Under the pieces are notes generated by a model that did no database searches, was not told the origin of the DNA, and saw only the letters and a program-made list of their open reading frames with translations. Positions 13,549 to 20,498 of a DNA stretch of 21,766 nucleotides are shown here, piece after piece. The stretch's first letter is position 1. Every line of letters starts with the position of its first letter. The position numbers and the translations under genes were made by a program. Source of the stretch: a virus. The DNA is taken from positions 1-21,766 of IMG/VR virus record IMGVR_UViG_3300033977_000062; one strand, written 5' to 3'.

Positions 13549-13583
13549 TTGACGCCGTTGTACCTACCATGTACGCTAGGTAC
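13549..13583 (+). promoter_or_regulatory. Rightward early promoter with operator
   Basis: TTGACG (13549-13554), a 17-base spacer, TACGCT (13572-13577). GTACCTA (13560-13566) and its exact complement (13577-13583) flank the -10, so a dimeric regulator probably binds here. The transcript would start near 13585 and run into the structured leader. Confidence 0.6.
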
Positions 13584-13590
13584 TAGAGGG

Positions 13591-13718
13591 AGGGGGTGTT
13601 ATTCTTTATGACCAACAAAACAAAGAACTTAGAGCACTTTGGTCTTCAGGAAATCAACCCTATAACACCCCCTATTTCCGCAGAAATTCAGTACTATTTC
13701 TGCGGAAAATCTCTTTTT
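13591..13718 (+). terminator. Structured leader with terminator/attenuator hairpin
   Basis: AGGGGGTGTTAT (13591-13602) pairs perfectly with 13662-13673 (12 bp) and encloses a possible GACCAA/TTGGTC stem. One base later TTTCCGCAGAAAT (13675-13687) pairs perfectly with 13696-13708 (13 bp, 8-base loop), followed by TCTCTTTTT. The U-run directly abuts GGAG, the ribosome-binding site of the first early gene. This is a strong intrinsic terminator between promoter and gene, so conditional read-through is likely. Confidence 0.8.
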
Positions 13719-13727
13719 GGAGCCTAA
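13608..13727 (+). CDS. Possible 39-aa leader ORF across the attenuator
   Basis: ATG 13608 to TAA 13727, beginning MTNKTKNLEHFGLQEINPIT and ending KSLFGA. A GGAGG lies about 14 bases upstream, too far for a good site. Its stop is one base before the TTG start of the next gene. It may be a leader peptide whose translation disrupts the stems, or chance. Confidence 0.3.
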   Translation: MTNKTKNLEHFGLQEINPITPPISAEIQYYFCGKSLFGA

Positions 13728-13728
13728 A

Positions 13729-14286
13729 TTGGAATCTGAAAACGTTTGTAACTTCTGTGGTTCAAAAGACAATCTAAAAAAGTTCGACACAACAGGAAAC
13801 TGGTATTGCAGTCTTAATCATTTTCAAGAATACTGGCGAAGTCATGGCTTGCAAGCGATAGGTTCTCATGAAGCATTAAGCGCACAAGAGATTCTGAAGA
13901 TCACAGAGCAAGAAAACACCTTCATTAAGTACCTACCAGATGACTCTTCTGAAGTCGGGTATCAGAAAAGACTCAAGATAATTGAAGAACGAATTGTCTT
14001 ACTAAAGCAATTAGAACAATCAGCTCGACTCAGCCAAAGAATGATGTCTAAAGAGTTACACGTAATGGCAGAAAAAAGAGACGGTGAGCGTACTAAGCGA
14101 TACCGTCAACAAGGCGTGAGTTCCGATGTTGAATTGAAAGAGAAAAGATTAGGTAAAGTCGAACGCATGATTTTAGCCTGGAGAAAAATGAATCTTGCGG
14201 ACGACTTCATTGCTGAGAAGTTAAGCGTGGCCACTGGAGCGAAGTATACTCCAGACCAAATCAAGGAAATGATGAAAGGATTATGA
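13729..14286 (+). CDS. Zinc-finger N-terminus, helical early protein
   Basis: 185 aa from TTG 13729, chosen because GGAG lies six bases upstream; an earlier TTG at 13717 overlaps the terminator U-run. The N-terminus has CNFCGSKDNLKKF then WYCSLNHFQ, a likely CxxC...C...H zinc site. The rest is long and helical with basic segments (QKRLKIIEERIVLLKQLEQS, GERTKRYRQQG) and a C-terminal helix. First gene after the attenuator, so expressed early. Possibly a DNA- or RNA-binding regulator; no family recognised. Confidence 0.75.
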   Translation: MESENVCNFCGSKDNLKKFDTTGNWYCSLNHFQEYWRSHGLQAIGSHEALSAQEILKITEQENTFIKYLPDDSSEVGYQKRLKIIEERIVLLKQLEQSARLSQRMMSKELHVMAEKRDGERTKRYRQQGVSSDVELKEKRLGKVERMILAWRKMNLADDFIAEKLSVATGAKYTPDQIKEMMKGL

Positions 14287-14492
14287 ATCCCAAAACAGCC
14301 ATTAAAATCATTCAAAAGAAAATCGAGCGAGACATTAATCTTGCGCGCGAGTTAAAAGCATCTTGCATAAGCTCAAAAATCTTTAATAATGATACGCGCA
14401 TGAGGTTAATGTTTTGGTCGGGAATGATCCAAGGCAATGAAAGTGCCTTGAATCATTTACAAAGATTGGAGGCTCTATGTCAACAAAAGTAA
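14283..14492 (+). CDS. Small helical basic protein, 69 aa
   Basis: ATG 14283 overlaps the upstream stop (ATGA), with AAAGGA nearby. MNPKTAIKIIQKKIERDINL then LARELKASCISSK, a helical basic stretch. The 3' part carries a near-perfect 14-bp inverted repeat (14423-14457, one mismatch, 7-base loop). It overlaps the next gene by 16 bases. Function unknown. Confidence 0.65.
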   Translation: MNPKTAIKIIQKKIERDINLARELKASCISSKIFNNDTRMRLMFWSGMIQGNESALNHLQRLEALCQQK

Positions 14493-14641
14493 GCATTAAA
14501 CTGTCACCAAAACTAGCAAAGTTAGCACAAGAGAATGAAGAATTTAGAAAGGATTTACATTGTGCTATGTTCGCTGGATTTGATGCAACACAATACTGTA
14601 TCAATAAGTGGATACTGAGATTGGAGAATCTTTCAAAATGA
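14477..14641 (+). CDS. Small protein, 54 aa
   Basis: ATG 14477 with GGAGG (14469-14472 region) about five bases upstream. MSTKVSIKLSPKLAKLAQEN then an acidic/aromatic part (FRKDLHCAMFAGFDATQYCI) and a C-terminal helix. Ends in ATGA overlap with the next gene. Absence of a known motif leaves function open. Confidence 0.6.
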   Translation: MSTKVSIKLSPKLAKLAQENEEFRKDLHCAMFAGFDATQYCINKWILRLENLSK

Positions 14642-14805
14642 ACATCTCAAATGAAAAACTAGACAAGATTGACCTTCGATTCAAAGTTTCAGAATGTGAA
14701 AGATTGATTCAAGAAAGACGACTTGAAATCGAAGCATTAACAACCCTGAAACTAGAATTTGAAGAGGAAATAAAAAAGAGATTTGAAGAAAATAAGGATA
14801 ACTAA
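14638..14805 (+). CDS. Small coiled-coil protein, 55 aa
   Basis: ATG 14638 overlaps the upstream stop (ATGA); a longer GTG-started frame from 14608 is less likely. MNISNEKLDKIDLRFKVSEC then a continuous acidic coiled coil (ERLIQERRLEIEALTTLKLE). The stop overlaps the helicase start (TAATG), so it is probably translated with the helicase and could be its partner. Function unknown. Confidence 0.65.
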   Translation: MNISNEKLDKIDLRFKVSECERLIQERRLEIEALTTLKLEFEEEIKKRFEENKDN

Positions 14806-16460
14806 TGCTTTATATCACTTATAAATGCAAAGTTTGTGGAAAAAACGTAACTGAAGTTAGTTCTTTCAAACTAGCAGGAAAGTTAATACGTAAGCTGTCA
14901 TGCAATCATTCTCAAATTGAAGATCGAATTACCGAAAGTGAAGCTCTTTCAGCGGAAAGCATTATTTCCGCTGATAAAAAGAAATTATATAATTTTCAAG
15001 TTGAAGGGGTTAAGTTTGCAGAGCGCGCGAATCTTAATGTCTTATTTCAAGACGAAATGGGCTTAGGAAAGACAATTCAAATTCTTGCTGCGCTGAAACT
15101 TCACGCGGCAGAATCTTTACCTGCCGCGATAATTACTAAAGGTCAAATCGCGCCACAATGGAGTATTGAAATAGGACGCTGGTTAGGCCCCACCACGACA
15201 AGACTCGTGGTGGATAAATCAAAAGACAATCATTTAATTCCACCTAGACTCCAATTCTACATTTTCTCATACGACATCTTAAGACGTTTTGTTCCAAAGA
15301 AAAGGGTAAAAAACTACTACGGCACCGAAACTAGTGTCGAGGATTACGAAGTAATACGCGACTGGTTCACAAAACTTGGTATTAAAAGTATCGTGTTTGA
15401 TGAATGTCAGTATATTAAAAATTCAGAATCTCAACGCGGTAAAGTGGCTAGAGAACTAGCTGCTAATTTGAAGTATAAATTAGCAGCAAGTGGGACACCA
15501 ATAAAAAATAACTCCGCTGAATTCTTTCCAATACTTAACATTCTAGCCCCGCACGTTTTTAGAACACGTGCGGGGTTTGAAAGCGAACATTGTGATAGAA
15601 TTTGGACAGGTTATAATTACAAAATTGGTGGTCTACGTGACCCAGAATATTTTCATCAATTAACAAAAGATTTTATCATTAGACGTGAAAGATCAGAAGT
15701 TGAACTAGATTTTCCAGAAAAAAATAGGCAATTTAGATACTATGATTTAGGTGATGAAGTACAAGATTCCTACAACAAACTTGAAGAGCAATTTGTTGAG
15801 GAGTATCAAAAAGACGGTCAAAGTAATTTTGAAAGAGCAACAAGTACGCTTGCCTGGCTTAATCGAATGCGCCACTTAACAGGTTTAGCTAAAGTTGATA
15901 ACGTCGTCGATCTAATCGACGAGCATATAGAGTCTACTGACCGCAAAGTTGCGGTCTTTACACACCACATTGATGTAGCAGACTTAATTCAAAACAAAAT
16001 GAACATCTCGTTAACAAATCTTAACGAGATGCTTGGTAAACATTATTCACCATGCTATCGCATGTATGGTGGAACGGGACAAGATATATTTGATGTTGGC
16101 CAGAAGTTTCAAGCTGATAAAGACGCGCGAGTTTTAATCGGGCCAACCCTTGCAGCGGGTGAAGGATTAAACCTACAAGAAATAGGTGATTATATCCTAG
16201 TTGAAAGAGAATGGAATCCACCAAATGAAGAACAAGTTGAAGGACGTTTCATAAGAATTGGTAGCACTCATAGAATGGTTAATGGTACTTACGTTTTAGC
16301 AATAGGTACTGTTGACGAAAAGTTTACTAAACTTGTCGAAATGAAAAGGGCCATCATAGAACAAACTCATGGGAAAGATTATAATTGGGAAGAAAGCTTT
16401 TTGTTAAAAGAACTTGCTGAGCAGATTGTGAAAGCAAGAATAAAAAAGAATGGGGGGTAA
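14805..16460 (+). CDS. SNF2-type DNA helicase/translocase with N-terminal zinc site
   Basis: 551 aa. Cys8, Cys11, Cys33 and His35 suggest a small zinc ribbon. The helicase core begins near 60 with YNFQVEGVKF (Q-motif-like). Motif I is DEMGLGKT (83-90), motif II is DECQ (199-202, an SNF2-like DExx variant), motif III is SGTP (near 229), motif V is TLAAGEGLNLQ and motif VI is QVEGRFIRIG (near 480). SNF2 proteins translocate on dsDNA and remodel protein-DNA or replication structures; phage versions are often near recombination genes, as here. Coding DNA carries at least eight perfect inverted repeats with short loops (14949-16031), which is very unusual. Confidence 0.9.
   Translation: MLYITYKCKVCGKNVTEVSSFKLAGKLIRKLSCNHSQIEDRITESEALSAESIISADKKKLYNFQVEGVKFAERANLNVLFQDEMGLGKTIQILAALKLHAAESLPAAIITKGQIAPQWSIEIGRWLGPTTTRLVVDKSKDNHLIPPRLQFYIFSYDILRRFVPKKRVKNYYGTETSVEDYEVIRDWFTKLGIKSIVFDECQYIKNSESQRGKVARELAANLKYKLAASGTPIKNNSAEFFPILNILAPHVFRTRAGFESEHCDRIWTGYNYKIGGLRDPEYFHQLTKDFIIRRERSEVELDFPEKNRQFRYYDLGDEVQDSYNKLEEQFVEEYQKDGQSNFERATSTLAWLNRMRHLTGLAKVDNVVDLIDEHIESTDRKVAVFTHHIDVADLIQNKMNISLTNLNEMLGKHYSPCYRMYGGTGQDIFDVGQKFQADKDARVLIGPTLAAGEGLNLQEIGDYILVEREWNPPNEEQVEGRFIRIGSTHRMVNGTYVLAIGTVDEKFTKLVEMKRAIIEQTHGKDYNWEESFLLKELAEQIVKARIKKNGG
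14949..16031 (+). repeat. Cluster of perfect short-loop inverted repeats within the helicase gene
   Basis: Arms (length, loop): TCAGCGGAAA 14949/14965 (10, 6); CGCGGCAG 15104/15121 (8, 9); CCACCACGA 15190/15205 (9, 6); GCTGCTAATTT 15459/15477 (11, 7); CCCCGCACGT 15547/15566 (10, 9); TCGTCGAT 15904/15915 (8, 3); GACCGCA 15939/15950 (7, 4); CATCTCGTTAA 16004/16021 (11, 6). All are exact, read through in frame. Confidence 0.85.
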
Positions 16461-16463
16461 AGT

Positions 16464-16712
16464 ATGAACTACTTTATCAATTCAATTGAGGTCAATGAAA
16501 CAGACTTCAATGACTATATCCACGAGTTGCAAGATGTTTACGAGAGAGAACTAGAAGTAATGGCATTTGAGTTGAATATCTCAACTCAAGATGCCGCATT
16601 GATACTTTACCTCCGTTCAAGATCACGTTGGACACAAGAAAAAGAGGATTATTTATTAAAATTGGCCAGAGAACACAAGAAACTACCTAATGTATTTTCT
16701 GGTGAGTTTTAA
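16464..16712 (+). CDS. Hypothetical protein, 82 aa
   Basis: ATG 16464 with a G-run (AATGGGGGGTAAAGT) upstream as a poor but plausible site. Acidic helical protein: MNYFINSIEVNETDFNDYIH, ELQDVYERELEVMAFELN, and a C-terminal LKLAREHKKLPNVF. A 9-bp perfect hairpin (TTGAGTTGA 16567-16575 with 16581-16589) lies inside. Function unknown. Confidence 0.65.
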   Translation: MNYFINSIEVNETDFNDYIHELQDVYERELEVMAFELNISTQDAALILYLRSRSRWTQEKEDYLLKLAREHKKLPNVFSGEF

Positions 16713-16743
16713 CGTCAGTCCAAACATTTAAGGAGTTCTAGCA

Positions 16744-16830
16744 TTGATCGAATTTGCGCTAGGTATCGTTTGTGGAATGTTATGGTCTATTTTAATAGTT
16801 TTATATAAGATACTTGCAAAGATTAAGTAA
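16744..16830 (+). CDS. Membrane micro-protein, 28 aa
   Basis: TTG 16744 with AGGAG at 16731-16735, eight bases upstream. One hydrophobic segment (GIVCGMLWSILIVLYKIL) and a Lys-rich end (AKIK). The stop lies inside the left arm of a 13-bp inverted repeat. The good site argues it is translated. Confidence 0.5.
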   Translation: MIEFALGIVCGMLWSILIVLYKILAKIK

Positions 16831-16886
16831 CATTTGTCGAATTGACGCAAGGTTAAACACCTTAGCCTTTCACAATGTTACTTAAT
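16822..16886 (+). repeat. 13-bp inverted repeat with 39-base loop
   Basis: ATTAAGTAACATT (16822-16834) pairs perfectly with 16874-16886. The loop contains a smaller AAGGT/ACCTT stem. It sits just before the GC-armed element at 16893, and covers the stop of the preceding micro-ORF. Confidence 0.75.
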
Positions 16887-16892
16887 GTTAGA

Positions 16893-17006
16893 AGGATGCG
16901 CGCGTGATGAGAGACATCGGATACAACTTTTCACAGTTTGCAAGAGTAGGTGAAAAGATTCTTGCAAGTTACTTGTATCTTGAAAGGGTAATCACGCGCG
17001 CGTCTT
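16893..17006 (+). repeat. GC-armed long-loop inverted repeat enclosing a 33-aa ORF
   Basis: GATGCGCGCGTGAT (16895-16908) pairs with ATCACGCGCGCGTC (16991-17004), 13 exact pairs plus one G-T, around an 82-base loop. The left arm covers the GTG/ATG start of the internal ORF, so pairing would hide it. Confidence 0.75.
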
Positions 17007-17008
17007 AA
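16907..17008 (+). CDS. Possible 33-aa ORF inside the GC-armed element
   Basis: ATG 16907 (or GTG 16904) with GAAGGA upstream, beginning MRDIGYNFSQFARVGEKILA and ending VITRAS. The codons for TRA fall in the right arm. Coding status is uncertain; the element may be RNA or DNA structure first. Confidence 0.4.
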   Translation: MRDIGYNFSQFARVGEKILASYLYLERVITRAS

Positions 17009-17020
17009 AGGGAGATTCTT

Positions 17021-17107
17021 ATGGTATGGTATTTCGCTTGTTTCGGATTGGGTTGGTTTCTTGCATGGTTAATTGCACCATTTGTTCTTAATAGAAGGAG
17101 ATATTAA
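17021..17107 (+). CDS. Membrane micro-protein, 28 aa
   Basis: ATG 17021 with GGGAG about six bases upstream. MVWYFACFGLGWFLAWLIAP, then a short basic end (NRRRY). Its stop is immediately followed by the next ATG (17108), for which AGAAGGAGA inside this ORF serves as ribosome-binding site. Confidence 0.5.
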   Translation: MVWYFACFGLGWFLAWLIAPFVLNRRRY

Positions 17108-17584
17108 ATGGGTCCAAATGAATATATAAAATCAAAAGCAATTGAAGTTTTTGAGATTGACGATCACGAGGCATGGATTGTTAAGAATCCACTTTTTGAT
17201 GTGGATTTACCTTTATTAAAAGTTGGTTATAATGGTTATGTTGTTTTCAAAGAGAAACCGGTCTTAGAAGAGAGCTATCATGGAATATTAACATACGTTT
17301 GCGTTCATGGTGGAATCACTTATTGTTGGCATGATGAAATGGGTTCAGTATATGGTTTTGATACTGGGCATCGCCATTCCGGTGATTTTCCAATCAGAGA
17401 CATTAATTGGATTAAGGAACAAATCAAATCAATGTATAAAGGAATCTTAAAAGCAGCATCTTTAGAAAAAGATTATCTTGAACACCCAAGCAATGATTAT
17501 CGAGCAAAGCTGTTAGAACCATTAGTTGATATGGAGAACTTGAATTTTGGCGTTCGTTTGAAATTTCTGTCGGGAGAATTATGA
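17108..17584 (+). CDS. Conserved-type phage hypothetical protein, 158 aa
   Basis: ATG 17108 with AAGGAG about seven bases upstream. Contains NGYVVFKEKPVLEESYHG, then VHGGITYCWHDEMGSVYGFD and TGHRHSGDF, a pattern (HGGxTY then GFDxxHxGD) I recall from small phage proteins of unknown function. The C-terminal third is helical. ATGA overlap links it to the next zinc protein. No catalytic role is assigned. Confidence 0.75.
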   Translation: MGPNEYIKSKAIEVFEIDDHEAWIVKNPLFDVDLPLLKVGYNGYVVFKEKPVLEESYHGILTYVCVHGGITYCWHDEMGSVYGFDTGHRHSGDFPIRDINWIKEQIKSMYKGILKAASLEKDYLEHPSNDYRAKLLEPLVDMENLNFGVRLKFLSGEL

Positions 17585-17745
17585 TTAAAATTTGTCTTTG
17601 TGGTCATCAACAAAATGAACATGCTTTTGGTCTAGGCACTTGTTCAAAATGCACTTGTATCAAATTTATCGAGAAAGGTACTATAGTTGACCAATTGAAT
17701 GCCTTCAAGAAAATCGAAAATATCATTGAGGGAGAGAAAAAATGA
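17581..17745 (+). CDS. Small Cys-rich zinc-binding protein, 54 aa
   Basis: ATG 17581 (ATGA with upstream stop). MIKICLCGHQQNEHAFGLGT then CSKCTCIKF: the CxCGH and CxxCxC arrangement suggests a compact zinc site. The tail is helical (FKKIENIIEGEKK). Overlaps the next gene as ATGA. Confidence 0.65.
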   Translation: MIKICLCGHQQNEHAFGLGTCSKCTCIKFIEKGTIVDQLNAFKKIENIIEGEKK

Positions 17746-17918
17746 ATGATTTTAGTTCTTCATTTATGATGATAGTAGGTTGTGCCTTTCTAGCCTTTTA
17801 TTGTCTTAGAACTTTAATCTTATCAGGAATAGATGCTTATAAAGAAATCCTTATGAGTGTTCACAGAGCTTCTAAGGAGATTGATGACGTTAAAAGAGGT
17901 TATGTTCCGATAGAATAG
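17742..17918 (+). CDS. Membrane-anchored small protein, 58 aa
   Basis: ATG 17742. A hydrophobic segment (FMMIVGCAFLAFYCLRTLIL) is followed by a helical, cytoplasm-like tail (GIDAYKEILMSVHRASKEID). AGGAGG near its stop serves the nuclease gene. Function unknown. Confidence 0.6.
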   Translation: MNDFSSSFMMIVGCAFLAFYCLRTLILSGIDAYKEILMSVHRASKEIDDVKRGYVPIE

Positions 17919-17927
17919 GAGGTTTCA

Positions 17928-18785
17928 ATGCCTAAAAGTGTCCTAATTTTAGACAGTCAACTTCTAAACAATTTTCAAGATTGTGAAGCAAAGTTTTATT
18001 ATAACTTTGTCAGGAATATTAGACCACCGGTAAAGCCAGAAGCACTTGATAAAGGTGATCTAGTTCACTATATCTTGAAATTTCATTATCGCTTGATTAA
18101 ACATAATCAAACGAATTGTAACAATGGTAAAATCCGTACTATACCCTATAACAAGATCATTGAGATTTGTGTTGTGAAAGCAGAGAAGTATCTGCTTTCG
18201 CTTGATTTAGATGTTGATCTAGCTAATGAGGTTATAAAAACTTACGGTCAATATGCGGAATACTATAAAAATTGTAACTGGTCAATCTTGGAAGTCGAAA
18301 AACCGTTTGCAAAGGTGCTTTATGATTCAGACGATCTTAAAATCATTTATGTTGGAATCATTGATCTCTTAACTTCAATTGCTATTGTTGATACTAAATC
18401 ATCTTCAAGACGCGGAGAGCCTTCCGCACTCTCCAATCAATTTATGGGCTATGCTTGGGCATTTAATGTATTCAATGTTGTTATTAATAAAGTTGGCCTC
18501 CAAAAAACGTTGAAGCCAGAAGAAAAGTTTGAAAGGTATACTAAATCATATCCAAAAGCAATCATTGATGAATGGGTTAATAATACTATCACCATCGGCA
18601 AAAACATTTTTACGTTTTTAACGGATGTGACAAGCATGAAGAGGAATTTTACTTCATGCGACAAGTATGCAGGTTGTGTATTCCAGCAAATCTGCGAAAC
18701 TGTACCAGAGGCGCGCGAGTTTGTTATTGAAAGGAATTATCAATTGGTTCCAGAGTGGCGGCCAATTAAGGGGTTGGAAATATGA
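17928..18785 (+). CDS. Cas4/RecB-like PD-(D/E)XK nuclease with Cys cluster
   Basis: 285 aa. ATG 17928 has a strong AGGAGG site. The N-terminus has LLNNFQDCEAKFYYN (Cys19) and DKGDLVHYILKFHY (the GxLxH element); the core has IIYVGIIDLL then AIVDTKSSS (catalytic Asp and D-x-K); the C-terminus has Cys244, Cys250 and Cys256 (CDKYAGCVFQQIC). One N-terminal plus three C-terminal Cys match iron-sulphur-cluster nucleases of the Cas4/AddB type. It likely degrades or resects DNA ends for recombination. Perfect hairpins lie at 18176-18199 (9 bp) and 18634-18659 (8 bp). Confidence 0.85.
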   Translation: MPKSVLILDSQLLNNFQDCEAKFYYNFVRNIRPPVKPEALDKGDLVHYILKFHYRLIKHNQTNCNNGKIRTIPYNKIIEICVVKAEKYLLSLDLDVDLANEVIKTYGQYAEYYKNCNWSILEVEKPFAKVLYDSDDLKIIYVGIIDLLTSIAIVDTKSSSRRGEPSALSNQFMGYAWAFNVFNVVINKVGLQKTLKPEEKFERYTKSYPKAIIDEWVNNTITIGKNIFTFLTDVTSMKRNFTSCDKYAGCVFQQICETVPEAREFVIERNYQLVPEWRPIKGLEI

Positions 18786-18895
18786 ATTTACTTTGGTTCA
18801 GACATTATTCAAGTTATGTTATCTTTGTAGTCTCAAATCTATTGCTAGGTTACTATCTTCACGTCATTTATGAAAAGTTATCAGGACGTAAATAA
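18782..18895 (+). CDS. Membrane micro-protein, 37 aa
   Basis: ATG 18782 overlaps the nuclease stop (ATGA). MNLLWFRHYSSYVIFVVSNL then LLGYYLHVIYEKLSGRK, a single membrane helix. The stop directly abuts the next ATG. Confidence 0.5.
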   Translation: MNLLWFRHYSSYVIFVVSNLLLGYYLHVIYEKLSGRK

Positions 18896-19063
18896 ATGCT
18901 AGACTACTGTTACAAGACGCCCTTACTACACGATCATCGCTGTGATAAATGCCTTCATCTAATTAAAGACCTTTGTACAAAATTGTGCTCAGGACAAGGC
19001 GATGAACTTTGTGAAGATTGTAAAGAAGAATATAAAAGATACCTTGAAAGGTTAAATAAATGA
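18896..19063 (+). CDS. Small Cys-rich zinc protein, 55 aa
   Basis: ATG 18896. Cys pairs CDKC (16-19), CTKLC (27-31) and CEDC (39-42) give a zinc-finger-like protein with a helical tail (KEEYKRYLERLNK). Overlaps the next gene as ATGA. Confidence 0.65.
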   Translation: MLDYCYKTPLLHDHRCDKCLHLIKDLCTKLCSGQGDELCEDCKEEYKRYLERLNK

Positions 19064-19254
19064 CATTCTATGTTACATTTGGTCAAAAAAGTCCTTTTAG
19101 GAATGGTTGGGTTGAAGTTGAAGCTGAAAATTATAGAATAGCACGTCAACTTGTTGTATATGCACTAGATAGTTCATATTCAATGGTCTACGACGAGCAC
19201 GAATTTAAGAGGGAATATTTTCCTCAAGGTAAACTAGGTGAAACATTAAAATGA
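19060..19254 (+). CDS. Small phage protein, 64 aa
   Basis: ATG 19060. FYVTFGQKSPFRNGWVEVEA then YRIARQLVVYALDSSYSMVY and GKLGETLK: a compact alpha/beta protein of a type I have seen in phage replication regions but with no known function. ATGA overlap to the zinc-ribbon gene. Confidence 0.7.
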   Translation: MTFYVTFGQKSPFRNGWVEVEAENYRIARQLVVYALDSSYSMVYDEHEFKREYFPQGKLGETLK

Positions 19255-19523
19255 AAGAACATACACACAAATATGTTCGCGCTAGAATCGGTAAAAATAA
19301 GTACATGATCTATCGTTGTGCAGTTCCAGGTTGTACACATTTCATTGTATCAGAGTTGATTGCTGGAAGAAAGTCTATTTGTTGGAGATGTGGTAAAGAG
19401 TTTTTCATTAGTGAAGATTTAATTAGAAAGAAACCACATTGTAATGAATGTACCAGAAGAAAAGATAAATTAGGTGAATTAACAGATAGATTTATCAAAG
19501 TTTTGACAGGAGAACAAGGATGA
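19251..19523 (+). CDS. Zinc-ribbon protein, 90 aa
   Basis: ATG 19251. Contains YRCAVPGCTHF, SICWRCGKEFFIS and PHCNECTRR, that is three Cys pairs, enough for one or two zinc sites. This Cys pattern (RC...GC, CWRCG, C..C) is a common small phage zinc ribbon. Likely binds nucleic acid or a partner. ATGA overlap to the next gene. Confidence 0.75.
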   Translation: MKEHTHKYVRARIGKNKYMIYRCAVPGCTHFIVSELIAGRKSICWRCGKEFFISEDLIRKKPHCNECTRRKDKLGELTDRFIKVLTGEQG

Positions 19524-19768
19524 AGGTTTATGTATTGTTGGATATTGGATGTCTTGAGTGTGGCATTCCATCACATGCAACAGTATATAAAAGTAAAATT
19601 GATGCTAAAAAAGAATGTATAAGAATGCAAACTGAATATGATGCACCCACAATTCCTGATCGCATATTTGAAGTTGTAGAGTGTGAAATAATTGAAGGAA
19701 AGGAAACAACCAATGAAACTATCACAAATCAAAAAAATGAAAAACCTAATGATCTTAATGAAGGGTGA
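19520..19768 (+). CDS. Hypothetical protein, 82 aa
   Basis: ATG 19520 with GGAGAACAAGG upstream. It begins MKVYVLLDIGCLECGIPSHA (one CxxC), has an IDAKKECIRMQTEYDA helix and an Asn/Glu-rich tail. The end overlaps the Sak4-like start by 56 bases, so the tail may be non-essential. Function unknown. Confidence 0.6.
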   Translation: MKVYVLLDIGCLECGIPSHATVYKSKIDAKKECIRMQTEYDAPTIPDRIFEVVECEIIEGKETTNETITNQKNEKPNDLNEG

Positions 19769-20498
19769 ATCAGGAACGGGCAAGACAATTGCTGCCGCTT
19801 CATTTCCAGAACCGATTAAGATGTTATCATGTGATGGTAGAGTTGAACCATTACTTCATTTTCCAAAAGTGCAAAACCGTGATATTGACGTTGACATTTA
19901 TAACAAGTACTCTGACATTATCCATTCGTTAGAAGAACTAACAAATCATAACGATTTTCAAACCGTAGTAGTTGACGGTTTGATGGCATACTCACGCCTT
20001 GTCATAAGTCATATCATTGAACAGCGTGGTGGTCAAACAGAAGTTAAAATTAAGGGCGAAAAAGAACCTTTAACAGTTGGTGGCATTCCTATAATGGCCA
20101 TTAACGAATATAAAGGTGAAAGTTCTGCCTTGTTCAATCTTGTGATGGCATTGCGCGTGTTAAAAGAACACGGAGCGAATATTATACTTACAGCTCACGT
20201 GGTAATCTCTGAACAACAAGTATTAGGTGGTTCAACTCGTGTCACAAGACAACTACTTACTGGCGGGAATAAAATAGGTGCAGAGATTCCTACTTATTTC
20301 GACGAAATATACCATTTCTACGGAAATGCCCCTGGCCTTGCTGAAACCCCAAGATTTTATGCTATTACACAAGGCACGGGTGATGATTATGCAAGAACTT
20401 CTTTCTACGGCTTGCAGAAAGAGATAGACTTTACGGATGGCTTATTCTATGATGAACTGTTGAAAGCAATTGATTCGATTGGAGAGTTTCAAAAGTGA
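19713..20498 (+). CDS. Sak4/AAA_24-like recombination ATPase
   Basis: 261 aa from ATG 19713 with GGAAAGGA upstream; the longer TTG-started frame is less likely. Walker A is GESGTGKT (18-25), Walker B is TVVVDGL (84-90). Later elements (NIILTAHVV, GGSTRVTRQLLTGG) fit RecA-like ATPases of the phage Sak4/AAA_24 group that assist single-strand annealing or strand exchange. Next to the Cas4-like nuclease and the ssDNA-binding candidate it forms a recombination module. Ends in GTGA overlap with the HNH gene. Confidence 0.8.
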   Translation: MKLSQIKKMKNLMILMKGESGTGKTIAAASFPEPIKMLSCDGRVEPLLHFPKVQNRDIDVDIYNKYSDIIHSLEELTNHNDFQTVVVDGLMAYSRLVISHIIEQRGGQTEVKIKGEKEPLTVGGIPIMAINEYKGESSALFNLVMALRVLKEHGANIILTAHVVISEQQVLGGSTRVTRQLLTGGNKIGAEIPTYFDEIYHFYGNAPGLAETPRFYAITQGTGDDYARTSFYGLQKEIDFTDGLFYDELLKAIDSIGEFQK

